DNA of 64,000 nucleotides from Oscillospiraceae bacterium (GTDB lineage Bacteria > Bacillota > Clostridia > Oscillospirales > Acutalibacteraceae): contig SVPR01000011.1 in NCBI GenBank assembly GCA_015065785.1, positions 1 through 64,000 of the forward strand. The letters are read 5' to 3'. The notes under the pieces were generated by a model. The model was not told the origin of the DNA. It did not search any database and was given only the letters and a program-made list of their open reading frames with translations. The position numbers and the translations under genes were made by a program. Shown piece after piece: positions 1 through 6,902 of this stretch. Numbering within the stretch: position 1 is the first letter of the stretch; every line of letters starts with the position of its first letter.

Positions 1-630
1 AAAGCAAATAGAGTTGTGAATAAAACAAAAATCTCTATTTTATGACACCTGTGAGCACGAAATTGAGCGAGTGAATTGAAAACAGAGTAAAGACCAGCAT
101 AGGAGAAAAAGACGGAATTTGGAACGAATTTGGGCAAATATACGAAAGCAGATGTTTGTCAGAGTGTGGTGATATTTCGGGCTGATTCAGAGGTATTTCG
201 CAACGGATTTATAGGCAGGAATAAGAAAAGGCTTTGCTAAAGTGCCTTTTCCAAAAACATCAGGCGGCGGTGCCACCTGTTTCAAGGGTTTTGACGATTT
301 TAGATGATTCGTAACCTTAAAACACCCGTTCCTTTGCTGAAATGAAAAAATAGCCATAAACACACAAAAATCAAGAAGTGTTTGGGTCTTTGTTGGAGGA
401 TTTTGTCAGATTTTGATCGTAAAAGATACCAAGCCGATCATTTAGTAGCTTGCTACTGAAAACTTCTTATCCAAAAGAAGTAAGAATAACGGTGTTAGCT
501 GTATAAAAAGCACCGAAGACAAACAACAAAGAAAAGGCACTGGAAACCCAGTACCTTTTCTAATGTATAAAAAGCAAACATCTAATAAAAAAGTTTTTGA
601 TATATTTGTAATTTTATTTATTTAATTAAT
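1..630. other. Gap without a supported gene
   Basis: No frame here has both a start with a ribosome binding site and a believable length. A G/C-rich imperfect hairpin lies around 262-282. A cleaner inverted repeat lies at 531-560 (GAAAAGGcACTGG against CCAGTaCCTTTTC), which could act as a terminator for something entering from the left. A minus-strand frame is open over roughly 40-220 but has no start codon with a Shine-Dalgarno sequence. Confidence 0.5.
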
Positions 631-1404
631 TTAACTAATTTTTTTAAGAAAGGAAGATTCCCACATTATTCCGCCATTTACTATTGTAGCTGTTTCGTAC
701 ATGGTATGATCAGAACCATCCCAATATAATGTGAAACTTATTGTAGAACCATTTACAGACCAACTTCCGTAACCATTATCATCATTGACGTTACACCTAT
801 GTGTAACAGTACCATTAGAACTAAATGAAAGAGATTCAGTAACTGTATCTAAACCATCAATGTAGGTCATTTGATAAACACCCACAACTTTTGTTTCTGG
901 TTTAACTAGTGCGCTTCCTTCTGTGCTTGAGCAAACACTGCATGTTTTTGGTTTGGAGTAGGTTGCAGCCTCCCAGGTATGACCATTGGGTTCACCTTCT
1001 GTTAACTTGCAGATAGAACATATTTTAGCTTCAGTACAAGTTGCATCAACCCATTTATGCTCAAGAACTTTTCCTTCTGTTTTTTTGCATATTGAACAAG
1101 TTTTTGGCTTTTTACAAGTTGCTTTAGTCCATGTGTGCCCATTGGGTTCTCCTGCTTCTTCTTCACATAGTTTACAAGTTAAGGGTTTTTCACAAGTTGC
1201 GGGTAACCATTCATGTTCACAAGGCTTAAATATGTAAATAGCGATTGCAAACATTGCGAACAGTAATATAAGAATACATATTTTAATTATTGTTGACCTT
1301 TTCGGAATATTTTTAAGTTTTTTTAACTTGTAACCACAATGTGGACATTTTTTAGCAGAATCACTTACCTCTTTGTTGCATTCAGGACATGTAATTAATG
1401 CCAT
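631..1404 (-). CDS. Zinc-ribbon membrane protein with repeated Cys-rich motifs
   Basis: The start is set at 1404 because GGAGGG lies 7 bases upstream of that ATG; the in-frame ATG at 1419 overlaps this site. The first 25 residues form a zinc ribbon (CPECNK ... CPHCGY). A single hydrophobic segment follows (IIKICILILLFAMFAIAIYIF). Then come four tandem units of about 26 residues with the pattern H-x-W-x3-C-x5-C-x2-C; in the fourth the first Cys has become Tyr. The C-terminal 80 residues look like a lipocalin-like beta barrel (GVYQMT, SFSSNGTVTH, YGSWSVNGS). The layout suggests a membrane-anchored, outward-facing protein. The repeats may bind metal, but this is inferred from Cys spacing only. 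Function unknown. Confidence 0.75.
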   Translation of the reverse strand: MALITCPECNKEVSDSAKKCPHCGYKLKKLKNIPKRSTIIKICILILLFAMFAIAIYIFKPCEHEWLPATCEKPLTCKLCEEEAGEPNGHTWTKATCKKPKTCSICKKTEGKVLEHKWVDATCTEAKICSICKLTEGEPNGHTWEAATYSKPKTCSVCSSTEGSALVKPETKVVGVYQMTYIDGLDTVTESLSFSSNGTVTHRCNVNDDNGYGSWSVNGSTISFTLYWDGSDHTMYETATIVNGGIMWESSFLKKIS

Positions 1405-1649
1405 TTTCTCACCCTCCATAATTAATTCAATAAAATTATATCATAAAACAGTTTTAAGTACAATTGTTTTTATTAATAGATGGAAAAATTTGATGTAAAC
1501 TTATAAACTAACATATCGGATTTTATTTAGTTGTGAAATCATAAAAATACTTTTTTAGGTATGTATAAAAAGCAATTCGTATATTCAAACTCTTGAAAAT
1601 GTATTTTACATAATATATAATTAAGTAAAATAATAATTAGGTGATTTTT

Positions 1650-1922
1650 ATGAACATAGAAATAAACAAAAAACTTGTACAATTATATTATGAAGAAAAA
1701 ATGAATATTAATTATTCGCTTGATTTTGTATTGAGTAGTTTGGATAAAACGAAGTGCCAAAAAGGTTTTAATATTCCTATTTATTTTGATGTTGAAGACG
1801 ATAAAATAAAAGTTGAGATCGACGAAGCAAATATTAATACCATCAGAAAAATATTTGGTGAGCCAGATAATATATTAATTGAAAAATTGCTTTGGATAGC
1901 ATTTTTATTCCCGGAGATTTAA
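1650..1922 (+). CDS. Hypothetical protein, first gene of a three-gene operon
   Basis: A 90-residue protein starting at the ATG at 1650, with AGGTGA 6 bases upstream; the in-frame GTG at 1641 is part of that binding site. It is acidic, mostly helical by composition, and has no membrane segment or signal peptide. I do not recognise the family. Its stop codon is one base from the next start (1924), so the two are almost certainly co-translated. AT content is very high, as in the two downstream genes, which suggests acquired DNA. Confidence 0.6.
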   Translation: MNIEINKKLVQLYYEEKMNINYSLDFVLSSLDKTKCQKGFNIPIYFDVEDDKIKVEIDEANINTIRKIFGEPDNILIEKLLWIAFLFPEI

Positions 1923-1923
1923 T

Positions 1924-3009
1924 ATGGATAGTTTTGATGTTATGTATGAAGATGCACTTTTGCAAGTTGAAATTGCCATTACTAACGAACTTAATAAAAC
2001 TGTAATTTTAGAGTCATTAGATGTTACCAATGCATTAAAAACTGAGTCAAGTTTGGATGCATGGGATTATTGTTATGCAATAGCTTGTGGTCTTGCTGGT
2101 GTATTTATATCAACAAGCGAAGATTTTGGAAAATATTTAGAAGAAATACATCAAGCAGCAAGTGGAAATAGTGGCGAGTATGATAAATTCCAATCATTTT
2201 TAGGCAGAGTTTTTCACCATGAGGGTGATCATATTGACCTTATTGATGGAACATTTAAAAATAGAAATGGTGAAAATGCATACGGCTTATTTCACAGACT
2301 TTTATGGGGTCACGATATATTTTCATTGAAATCAGATAATCCGTTTAGAATCATGTATGAACAGAAAGGGATATCTGGAGTGTTACAGGTTGTTAGGCAT
2401 CTATTAGCTGATACAACTTCAAAGCAAGGATTACCATTACCTGGGAGTTCTTTTTTTGATTATAAAAATGAGAAAAACAATACATCTAACTATTTAATAA
2501 AAATTGCGCAAAACCTTTCTAATGAAAGTACTGGTCTTAAGAACAATGCCCAGGAAATTTATTCTCATATGATGACAATTAGAGCGCAAGATGTAACTGC
2601 TGGTGTAGTTGTAAAAGGTGCAACAGATATTTATTTTAAAATTCGTGGTGTCAATGATAAAATTCGTTGTTTAGAAATACAATTAATTGCTTATTCAGTT
2701 AATTTTTTAGGCGAGGCTGTATTCGGTGCTTGTAAACAGAATGGTATTCCGTATATTAATGTTCCATTGGCAGGAATGATAGCAACAACATTTGCAAAGT
2801 TTTGTTATCAAGAAAACAAAGAAATTAAAAATTTAAATAACCACACTCAACTTTTGCACAATGCGGTAGACCGATTGGAAGATGATAAAACTGCAAGATT
2901 TATTTCTTTGCCAGTTATTGAAGATGCAGATAAGTTTTTGGAATTGAATGACAATGCAGATAAAAATATTGTTGAATTATTAGAATTTTTAGGTGATGAG
3001 AAAATATGA
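1924..3009 (+). CDS. Hypothetical 361-residue protein, core of a three-gene operon
   Basis: GGAG lies 7 bases before the ATG at 1924. The protein is soluble-looking. It has a His-rich segment near residues 97-125 (HHEGDH, then FHRLLWGHD) and a conserved-looking stretch HLLADTTSKQGLPLPGSS near residue 160. The second half is helical and contains a moderately hydrophobic segment (VPLAGMIATTFAKF). The clustered His and Asp residues could bind metal, but I cannot match them to a known hydrolase signature. It overlaps the next gene by four bases (ATGA). Function unknown; a compact accessory module such as a defence or stress system is possible but not shown. Confidence 0.65.
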   Translation: MDSFDVMYEDALLQVEIAITNELNKTVILESLDVTNALKTESSLDAWDYCYAIACGLAGVFISTSEDFGKYLEEIHQAASGNSGEYDKFQSFLGRVFHHEGDHIDLIDGTFKNRNGENAYGLFHRLLWGHDIFSLKSDNPFRIMYEQKGISGVLQVVRHLLADTTSKQGLPLPGSSFFDYKNEKNNTSNYLIKIAQNLSNESTGLKNNAQEIYSHMMTIRAQDVTAGVVVKGATDIYFKIRGVNDKIRCLEIQLIAYSVNFLGEAVFGACKQNGIPYINVPLAGMIATTFAKFCYQENKEIKNLNNHTQLLHNAVDRLEDDKTARFISLPVIEDADKFLELNDNADKNIVELLEFLGDEKI

Positions 3010-3515
3010 AAAAAGGTATAGCATTATTAATAGCAGGAATATCGGCAGTTTTTTCTTTCCTTTTTGGCTTCTTGGTTAGGCAACCTAAAATTAATAAAAC
3101 GAAAAAACAAATCGAATTGTTGCAATCCGATAATAGTAAATTGATTACTATGATAGATGACAGTAAAGATAAGTATCAAGAGTTATTGATTCAGCATAAA
3201 GCATTGAAAGCTATGCAAAGAAGAAAAAGAATAGTCTTAAATGAAAAAATTAGTGAAAACTTAATAATGCAATATGCCATTAGAGAGTATCTAATATTAC
3301 TATTAAAAAATGGTAGAGAGCATCTTGAACTTGAAAAAGATGAAGTTTCTTTCTTTAATTCTTTTGAAAAAGTAATCAATGGTGAAAAACTAACTAAACA
3401 AGATAAAACGAATGTTAAGAAATTTATTATTGAAAAATATCAGACTGAAATCAAGGAATTGAAAGAGTGTGAATATACAGAAACATTAGAAAGTATAAAC
3501 AAAGTCATAAAATAA
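3006..3515 (+). CDS. Hypothetical membrane-anchored coiled-coil protein
   Basis: A 169-residue protein whose ATG overlaps the stop of the preceding gene. Residues 5-26 form one transmembrane helix (IALLIAGISAVFSFLFGFLV). A charged stretch of about 100 residues with coiled-coil character follows (KTKKQIELLQSDNSKLITM and onward). This single-pass anchor plus coiled coil suggests a membrane partner for the 361-residue protein. The operon ends in a strong hairpin at 3545-3581. Family not recognised. Confidence 0.65.
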   Translation: MKKGIALLIAGISAVFSFLFGFLVRQPKINKTKKQIELLQSDNSKLITMIDDSKDKYQELLIQHKALKAMQRRKRIVLNEKISENLIMQYAIREYLILLLKNGREHLELEKDEVSFFNSFEKVINGEKLTKQDKTNVKKFIIEKYQTEIKELKECEYTETLESINKVIK

Positions 3516-3544
3516 AACTAGAAGTTAAAAATTAAGAGAAAAAT

Positions 3545-3590
3545 AACAGGTGACTTGAATCAATGATTCGAGCCACCTGTTATTTTATTT
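3545..3590 (+). terminator. Terminator of the three-gene operon
   Basis: Arms AACAGGTGACTTGAATCA and TGATTCGAGCCACCTGTT form an 18-bp stem with one A-C mismatch and one G-U pair. A T-rich tract follows (TATTTTATTTT). Confidence 0.8.
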
Positions 3591-3747
3591 TCCAGAGCTT
3601 GTTTAAGCATCTTTTCCAATTGGTTTTTGAACAAGGTTTAAGGCACGAAATTCACCCTGGAAAACAATAAGAAAAAATATCTGTAAAATTTCTATAAGTG
3701 GGCAAATTTGTGGTCAAAACGGTTAAATTGCGATTTCAGAAAAAAGT

Positions 3748-3784
3748 AAAAACCGCTGAAACCCAATGGTATCAACGGTTTTCG
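3748..3784 (-). terminator. Terminator downstream of the minus-strand tRNA genes
   Basis: Read on the minus strand, AAAACCGttGA pairs with TCAgCGGTTTTT and is followed by a T-rich run. It lies directly after the 3' end of tRNA-Arg. Confidence 0.6.
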
Positions 3785-3785
3785 A

Positions 3786-3862
3786 TGGCGCGCTGGAAGG
3801 GACTCGAACCCCTGACCTACTGGTTCGTAGCCAGTCACTCTATCCAACTGAGCTACCAGCGC
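3786..3862 (-). tRNA. tRNA-Arg(ACG)
   Basis: A 77-base cloverleaf on the minus strand: acceptor GCGCTGG/CCAGCGC, D arm AGCTCAGTTGG, anticodon loop CTACGAA (anticodon ACG), T arm GGTTCGAGTCC, encoded CCA. The ACG anticodon would be deaminated to ICG and read CGU/CGC/CGA. Confidence 0.97.
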
Positions 3863-3866
3863 AAAA

Positions 3867-3942
3867 TGGAGCGGATGACGAGGCTCGAACTCGCTACCTC
3901 CACCTTGGCAAGGTGGCGCTCTACCAGATGAGCTACATCCGC
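3867..3942 (-). tRNA. tRNA-Gly(GCC)
   Basis: A 76-base cloverleaf on the minus strand: acceptor GCGGATG/CATCCGC, anticodon stem CCACC/GGTGG, loop TTGCCAA (anticodon GCC), T loop TTCGAGC, encoded CCA. It sits 4 bases upstream of tRNA-Arg in the same transcript. Confidence 0.97.
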
Positions 3943-4137
3943 AAATGCAAGGCATATTATACATATAAAAAAAGGCATTGTCAAGGGTTTTTTCTTTAAA
4001 ATTCAAAAAACTTTCTATTTTTCAATATTTTTTAAAAAAAGGTATTGACAAACAGTTGCTTTCAAGTTATAATCATCGTGCTCAGTTGAGAGCGACATCA
4101 CTCTTTCAGCGGGTGAGTTTGTTGTTTTCATATATAT

Positions 4138-4214
4138 GGCGGAATAGCTCAGTTGGCTAGAGCGTCCGGTTCATACCCGGCAGGTCGTAGGTTCAAGTCC
4201 CACTTCCGCTACCA
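4138..4214 (+). tRNA. tRNA-Met(CAT), elongator type
   Basis: A 77-base cloverleaf with acceptor GGCGGAA/TTCCGCT (one G-U pair), anticodon loop TTCATAC (anticodon CAT) and encoded CCA. The first acceptor pair is G-U rather than the C-A mismatch of an initiator tRNA, so an elongator is preferred. The T stem GTAGG/CCCAC carries an A-C mismatch, which is unusual. A lysidine-modified tRNA-Ile2 also has a CAT anticodon and cannot be fully excluded. Confidence 0.9.
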
Positions 4215-4272
4215 AGTCAACTTTCTTACCTGCTGGAGTGTTAAATATAGAAGAGCTTGCTCTTCAAAATAT

Positions 4273-4347
4273 GGCCCGGTGGTCAAGCGGTTAAGACACC
4301 GCCCTTTCACGGCGGTAACACGAGTTCGATTCTCGTCCGGGTCACCA
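4273..4347 (+). tRNA. tRNA-Glu(TTC)
   Basis: A 75-base cloverleaf: acceptor GGCCCGG with CCGGGTC, anticodon stem CCGCC/GGCGG, loop CTTTCAC (anticodon TTC), T loop TTCGATT, encoded CCA. It follows tRNA-Met by 58 bases on the same strand. Confidence 0.96.
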
Positions 4348-4389
4348 AAACAAAAATCCGTTCTCGCAAGGGAATGGATTTTTGTTTTG
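4347..4389 (+). terminator. Terminator after tRNA-Glu
   Basis: AAAACAAAAATCCgTTCTC pairs with GGGAAtGGATTTTTGTTTT around a GCAA loop. A-rich and T-rich ends make it likely to work in both directions. Confidence 0.8.
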
Positions 4390-4390
4390 T

Positions 4391-4495
4391 ATTATTCATT
4401 TTTCATTATTCAATATTCATCATTCATTAAGAACGGATTTTCAATGAATAATGAATGATGAAATCGCTTGCGTTGATGAATAATGAAGATGTGGA
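4391..4495. repeat. Period-7 arrays (family-1 repeat, no core)
   Basis: 4391-4428 is a tandem array with a 7-base period (units ATTATTC, ATTTTTC, ATTATTC, AATATTC, ATCATTC). The inverted counterpart (AATGAAT, GATGAAA and so on) runs from 4444, with a small CGC-TT-GCG hairpin at 4463-4470. The CTATCATTT core seen in other copies is missing. The block fills the gap between tRNA-Glu and eutH. Confidence 0.7.
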
Positions 4496-4519
4496 ATATT
4501 TATAAAGGAAGTAATGCTT

Positions 4520-5593
4520 ATGGAACACGCACTATCAGTCACAATGGCGATTTTTGCTTTAATTGGTGCATTAGACAGAATGACGGGCAACCACTTGAAG
4601 TTAGGCGAAGAATTTGAAAAGGGCATACATACCATAGCGCCACTCACAATGTCAATGCTCGGTATGATTACAATTGCGCCTGCTTTGTCAGATTTACTCC
4701 TGCCTGTTATAAAGCCTGTTGCAAATATTTTAAGATTTGACCCGTCTGCAATAGCAGGTATAATTTTTGCAAACGATATGGGCGGTGCAGCACTTGCTGA
4801 CTCTGTTTGTGAAGATGCACTTTTGGGTTCATTCCACGGTCTTGTTGTTGCCTCTATGTTAGGTGCTACAATTTCATTTACAATTCCTGTTTCTATAAGC
4901 TCAATAAATAAAGAATTTCATAAAGATGTATTTTTAGGACTTCTCTGTGGCATTAGTACAATTCCTCTTGGTTGCTTTGTTTCGGGGCTTGCTATGGGAA
5001 TAAATGTGTTGACACTTATTTTAAATTTAGTACCGATTATTCTTTTCTCAGTAATTATTGTAGTCGGTCTTTTAAAAGTACCGGATATCTGCATAAAAAT
5101 ATTTGGTGTTTTAGGTAAAGCAATTTTAATTTTAGTTACAGTCGGTCTTGCAATTGGTATTTTGCAATATTTAACAGGTTGGATTATTTTAGAAAAAACA
5201 ACACCTATTAACGAGGGCTTTAAAACTATATTCCACATTGGCGTTGTGCTTTCCGGTACATTCCCACTCATAGCAATAATTTCAAAGCTTTTAAACAAGC
5301 CATTTAAAAAGTTAGGCGAAAAAACAGGGCTTGATGAAGCTTCTGTCTTAGGTTTTGTAGCAACACTTGCAAATAGTATTGCAACAATTGAAAGTGCCGA
5401 TAAAATGAACAGAAAGGGCAGGGTTTTGAATTTAGCATTCTGTGTTTCCGGTGCATTCGTTTTCGGCGACCACTTAGCGTTTACCCTCTCTTACAATGGT
5501 GAGCACATTTTAGCAGTTATTATAGGCAAACTCGTTGCAGGCGTTCTGGCAATTTTAATGGCAGGAGTTACAGTTAAGAAGATTAAAGTGTAA
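4520..5593 (+). CDS. eutH: EutH-like ethanolamine permease
   Basis: A polytopic membrane protein of 357 residues that resembles EutH through its length, with about ten hydrophobic segments and motifs such as MLGMITIAPAL, FANDMGGAALA and VFGDHLAFTL. EutH is thought to move ethanolamine across the cytoplasmic membrane for ammonia-lyase breakdown. The start at 4520 is preferred over the ATG at 4514 because AAGGAAG is too close to the latter. No other eut gene or microcompartment gene is near, so the protein may only scavenge ethanolamine or carry a related substrate. A family-1 repeat follows the stop codon directly. Confidence 0.85.
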   Translation: MEHALSVTMAIFALIGALDRMTGNHLKLGEEFEKGIHTIAPLTMSMLGMITIAPALSDLLLPVIKPVANILRFDPSAIAGIIFANDMGGAALADSVCEDALLGSFHGLVVASMLGATISFTIPVSISSINKEFHKDVFLGLLCGISTIPLGCFVSGLAMGINVLTLILNLVPIILFSVIIVVGLLKVPDICIKIFGVLGKAILILVTVGLAIGILQYLTGWIILEKTTPINEGFKTIFHIGVVLSGTFPLIAIISKLLNKPFKKLGEKTGLDEASVLGFVATLANSIATIESADKMNRKGRVLNLAFCVSGAFVFGDHLAFTLSYNGEHILAVIIGKLVAGVLAILMAGVTVKKIKV

Positions 5594-5599
5594 AAAATA

Positions 5600-5791
5600 G
5601 TTGAAAATTGAGAATTGAAAATTGAAAATTTCGGAACTGCGTTAGCATTATAATTGAATAAAAAATAGTTTATCCTATCATTTAAAGTTGGTTTTAGTAT
5701 CAACTAAAAATGATAGGATGATTTTTTGCAATTTTATAATCGGCTTTGCCCCTTAATTTTCAATTTTCAATTCTCAATTTTTAATTTCATT
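5600..5791. repeat. Family-1 palindromic repeat (complete)
   Basis: Left array TTGAAAA-type with period 7 (5600-5630), junction TTTCGG, hairpin AAC-TGC-GTT (5635-5643), then CATTATAAT. The core palindrome pairs TATCCTATCATTTAAAGTTG (5671-5690) with CAACTAAAAATGATAGGAT (5701-5719). On the right lie TATAAT, hairpin GGC-TTT-GCC (5752-5760) and the inverted array TTTTCAA (5763-5790). It lies between two convergent genes, so the core could serve as a bidirectional terminator. Confidence 0.85.
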
Positions 5792-6766
5792 TAATATTTC
5801 AACAAGCTTCTCAGCAATAATTTTATGCCCATCTCTGTCCGGGTGGAGTGGCTCAAGGGGTACCCAACCATCTGAATCTATAAAGAAAATATCTGTGTTG
5901 TTCTTTTTGTTGTAGTCCTTAATAAACTCACCTAATTCAGTGTGGAATGCGCCACAAAATGCAGAAAGTGAAATTATTTGAGATTCCGGATTCATTTTAA
6001 TAATTACATCCAAAAGCTTTTCGTAATTATCAAGATAATTTTCTAAGCTGCCACCACGGTCATTTGCACCGTGGTTAATTACTATATAATCACTATTTTT
6101 GTGAGTGATAGGGGAATTATGGAAATTATACGGATATGCTTCATCTGCTTTAGGCACAGCACCCATTCCCGAATGTGTAACACCTACTGCACCGTAGCCC
6201 ATAAATATTGGTCGTAAATTAAGCTTTTCAGCAGTAAGCCACGCATAAGTTGCAGTAACATCATCCTGATAAACTCTGTTGAATTGTCCGATAGAAAATT
6301 TATTTTCGCCGCTTTCGCCGTAATAATTTTCGTCAGTCAAAACGCCCTCTGTGATTGAGTCACCGACAAATTCAATGGTCTTTCTTGTATCTTCGTCAAT
6401 TTTAATTGGCGTGTCAGTAATAACACCGCAAAAAGAAATTTTGCTTTCAAGAGGACTGAACCATCGTCTGAATTCTTCAACTGTGCCTTTAAAAATAATT
6501 TTAACAGTATGCTCTTTATCTTCTTTTGTACGGATTTTTAAATAATTGTCAACCATTGCTTCGGTGTAATCGCCATTATCAATCTGCACCCAGAGATGCG
6601 GAAAAGGGTATTTGTTGTTATCGCAATTAAAAAGTGCAGTAGCAAGTGTACCTTTGAAGCAGAATTCTATGTAGCTACCTGTTGCAGTAGCAGTTGCGTA
6701 TTCTTTATTTTGTTTGTCCCATCTGCCTGTAAGACGGATTGACTCGTGGTTATAAGAAATTTTCAT
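5774..6766 (-). CDS. SGNH/GDSL-family carbohydrate esterase (CE2-like)
   Basis: A 330-residue protein without a signal peptide. The N-terminal 120 residues look like a beta-sandwich carbohydrate-binding region. The rest is an SGNH hydrolase: block I FVGDSITEG with the nucleophile Ser, block III INHGANDRG, and block V HPDRDGH with the catalytic Asp-x-x-His. This two-domain order is that of CE2 acetyl-xylan esterases, so removal of acetyl groups from plant glycans is the likely role; substrate is inferred. AAAGGA lies 9 bases before the ATG at 6766; the in-frame TTG at 6775 is less likely. A divergent promoter lies upstream. Confidence 0.85.
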   Translation of the reverse strand: MKISYNHESIRLTGRWDKQNKEYATATATGSYIEFCFKGTLATALFNCDNNKYPFPHLWVQIDNGDYTEAMVDNYLKIRTKEDKEHTVKIIFKGTVEEFRRWFSPLESKISFCGVITDTPIKIDEDTRKTIEFVGDSITEGVLTDENYYGESGENKFSIGQFNRVYQDDVTATYAWLTAEKLNLRPIFMGYGAVGVTHSGMGAVPKADEAYPYNFHNSPITHKNSDYIVINHGANDRGGSLENYLDNYEKLLDVIIKMNPESQIISLSAFCGAFHTELGEFIKDYNKKNNTDIFFIDSDGWVPLEPLHPDRDGHKIIAEKLVEILNEIKN

Positions 6767-6799
6767 ATTTTCCAATCCTTTATTAAAAACTATAAGATT

Positions 6800-6827
6800 A
6801 TTATAACTTTCAATATTTTAAAGTCAA
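6800..6827 (-). promoter_or_regulatory. Promoter of the SGNH esterase gene
   Basis: On the minus strand TTGACT, 16-base spacer, TATAAT. It sits back to back with the plus-strand promoter of the HelD-like gene. Confidence 0.65.
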
Positions 6828-6830
6828 CAC

Positions 6831-6859
6831 TTGATAGAGTGTTTTTCTTATGTTATAAT
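6831..6859 (+). promoter_or_regulatory. Promoter of the HelD-like gene
   Basis: TTGATA (6831-6836), 17-base spacer, TATAAT (6854-6859), about 37 bases before the binding site of the next gene. Confidence 0.7.
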
Positions 6860-6902
6860 TTATTTTTGGTAAAACTACATTTTTGAAAGGAAATTTCTTT
6901 AA

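Noticed and set aside
40-225. Minus-strand open frame in the first 225 bases
   Set aside because: No start codon with a binding site and no recognisable domain; composition does not look coding.
1-3786. Integrative element inserted at tRNA-Arg
   Set aside because: The tRNA 3' end faces the accessory region, but no integrase and no second copy of the tRNA end was found.
3692-4458. Open frames on both strands across 3692-4458
   Set aside because: They run through four tRNA genes with intact cloverleafs; none has a ribosome binding site.
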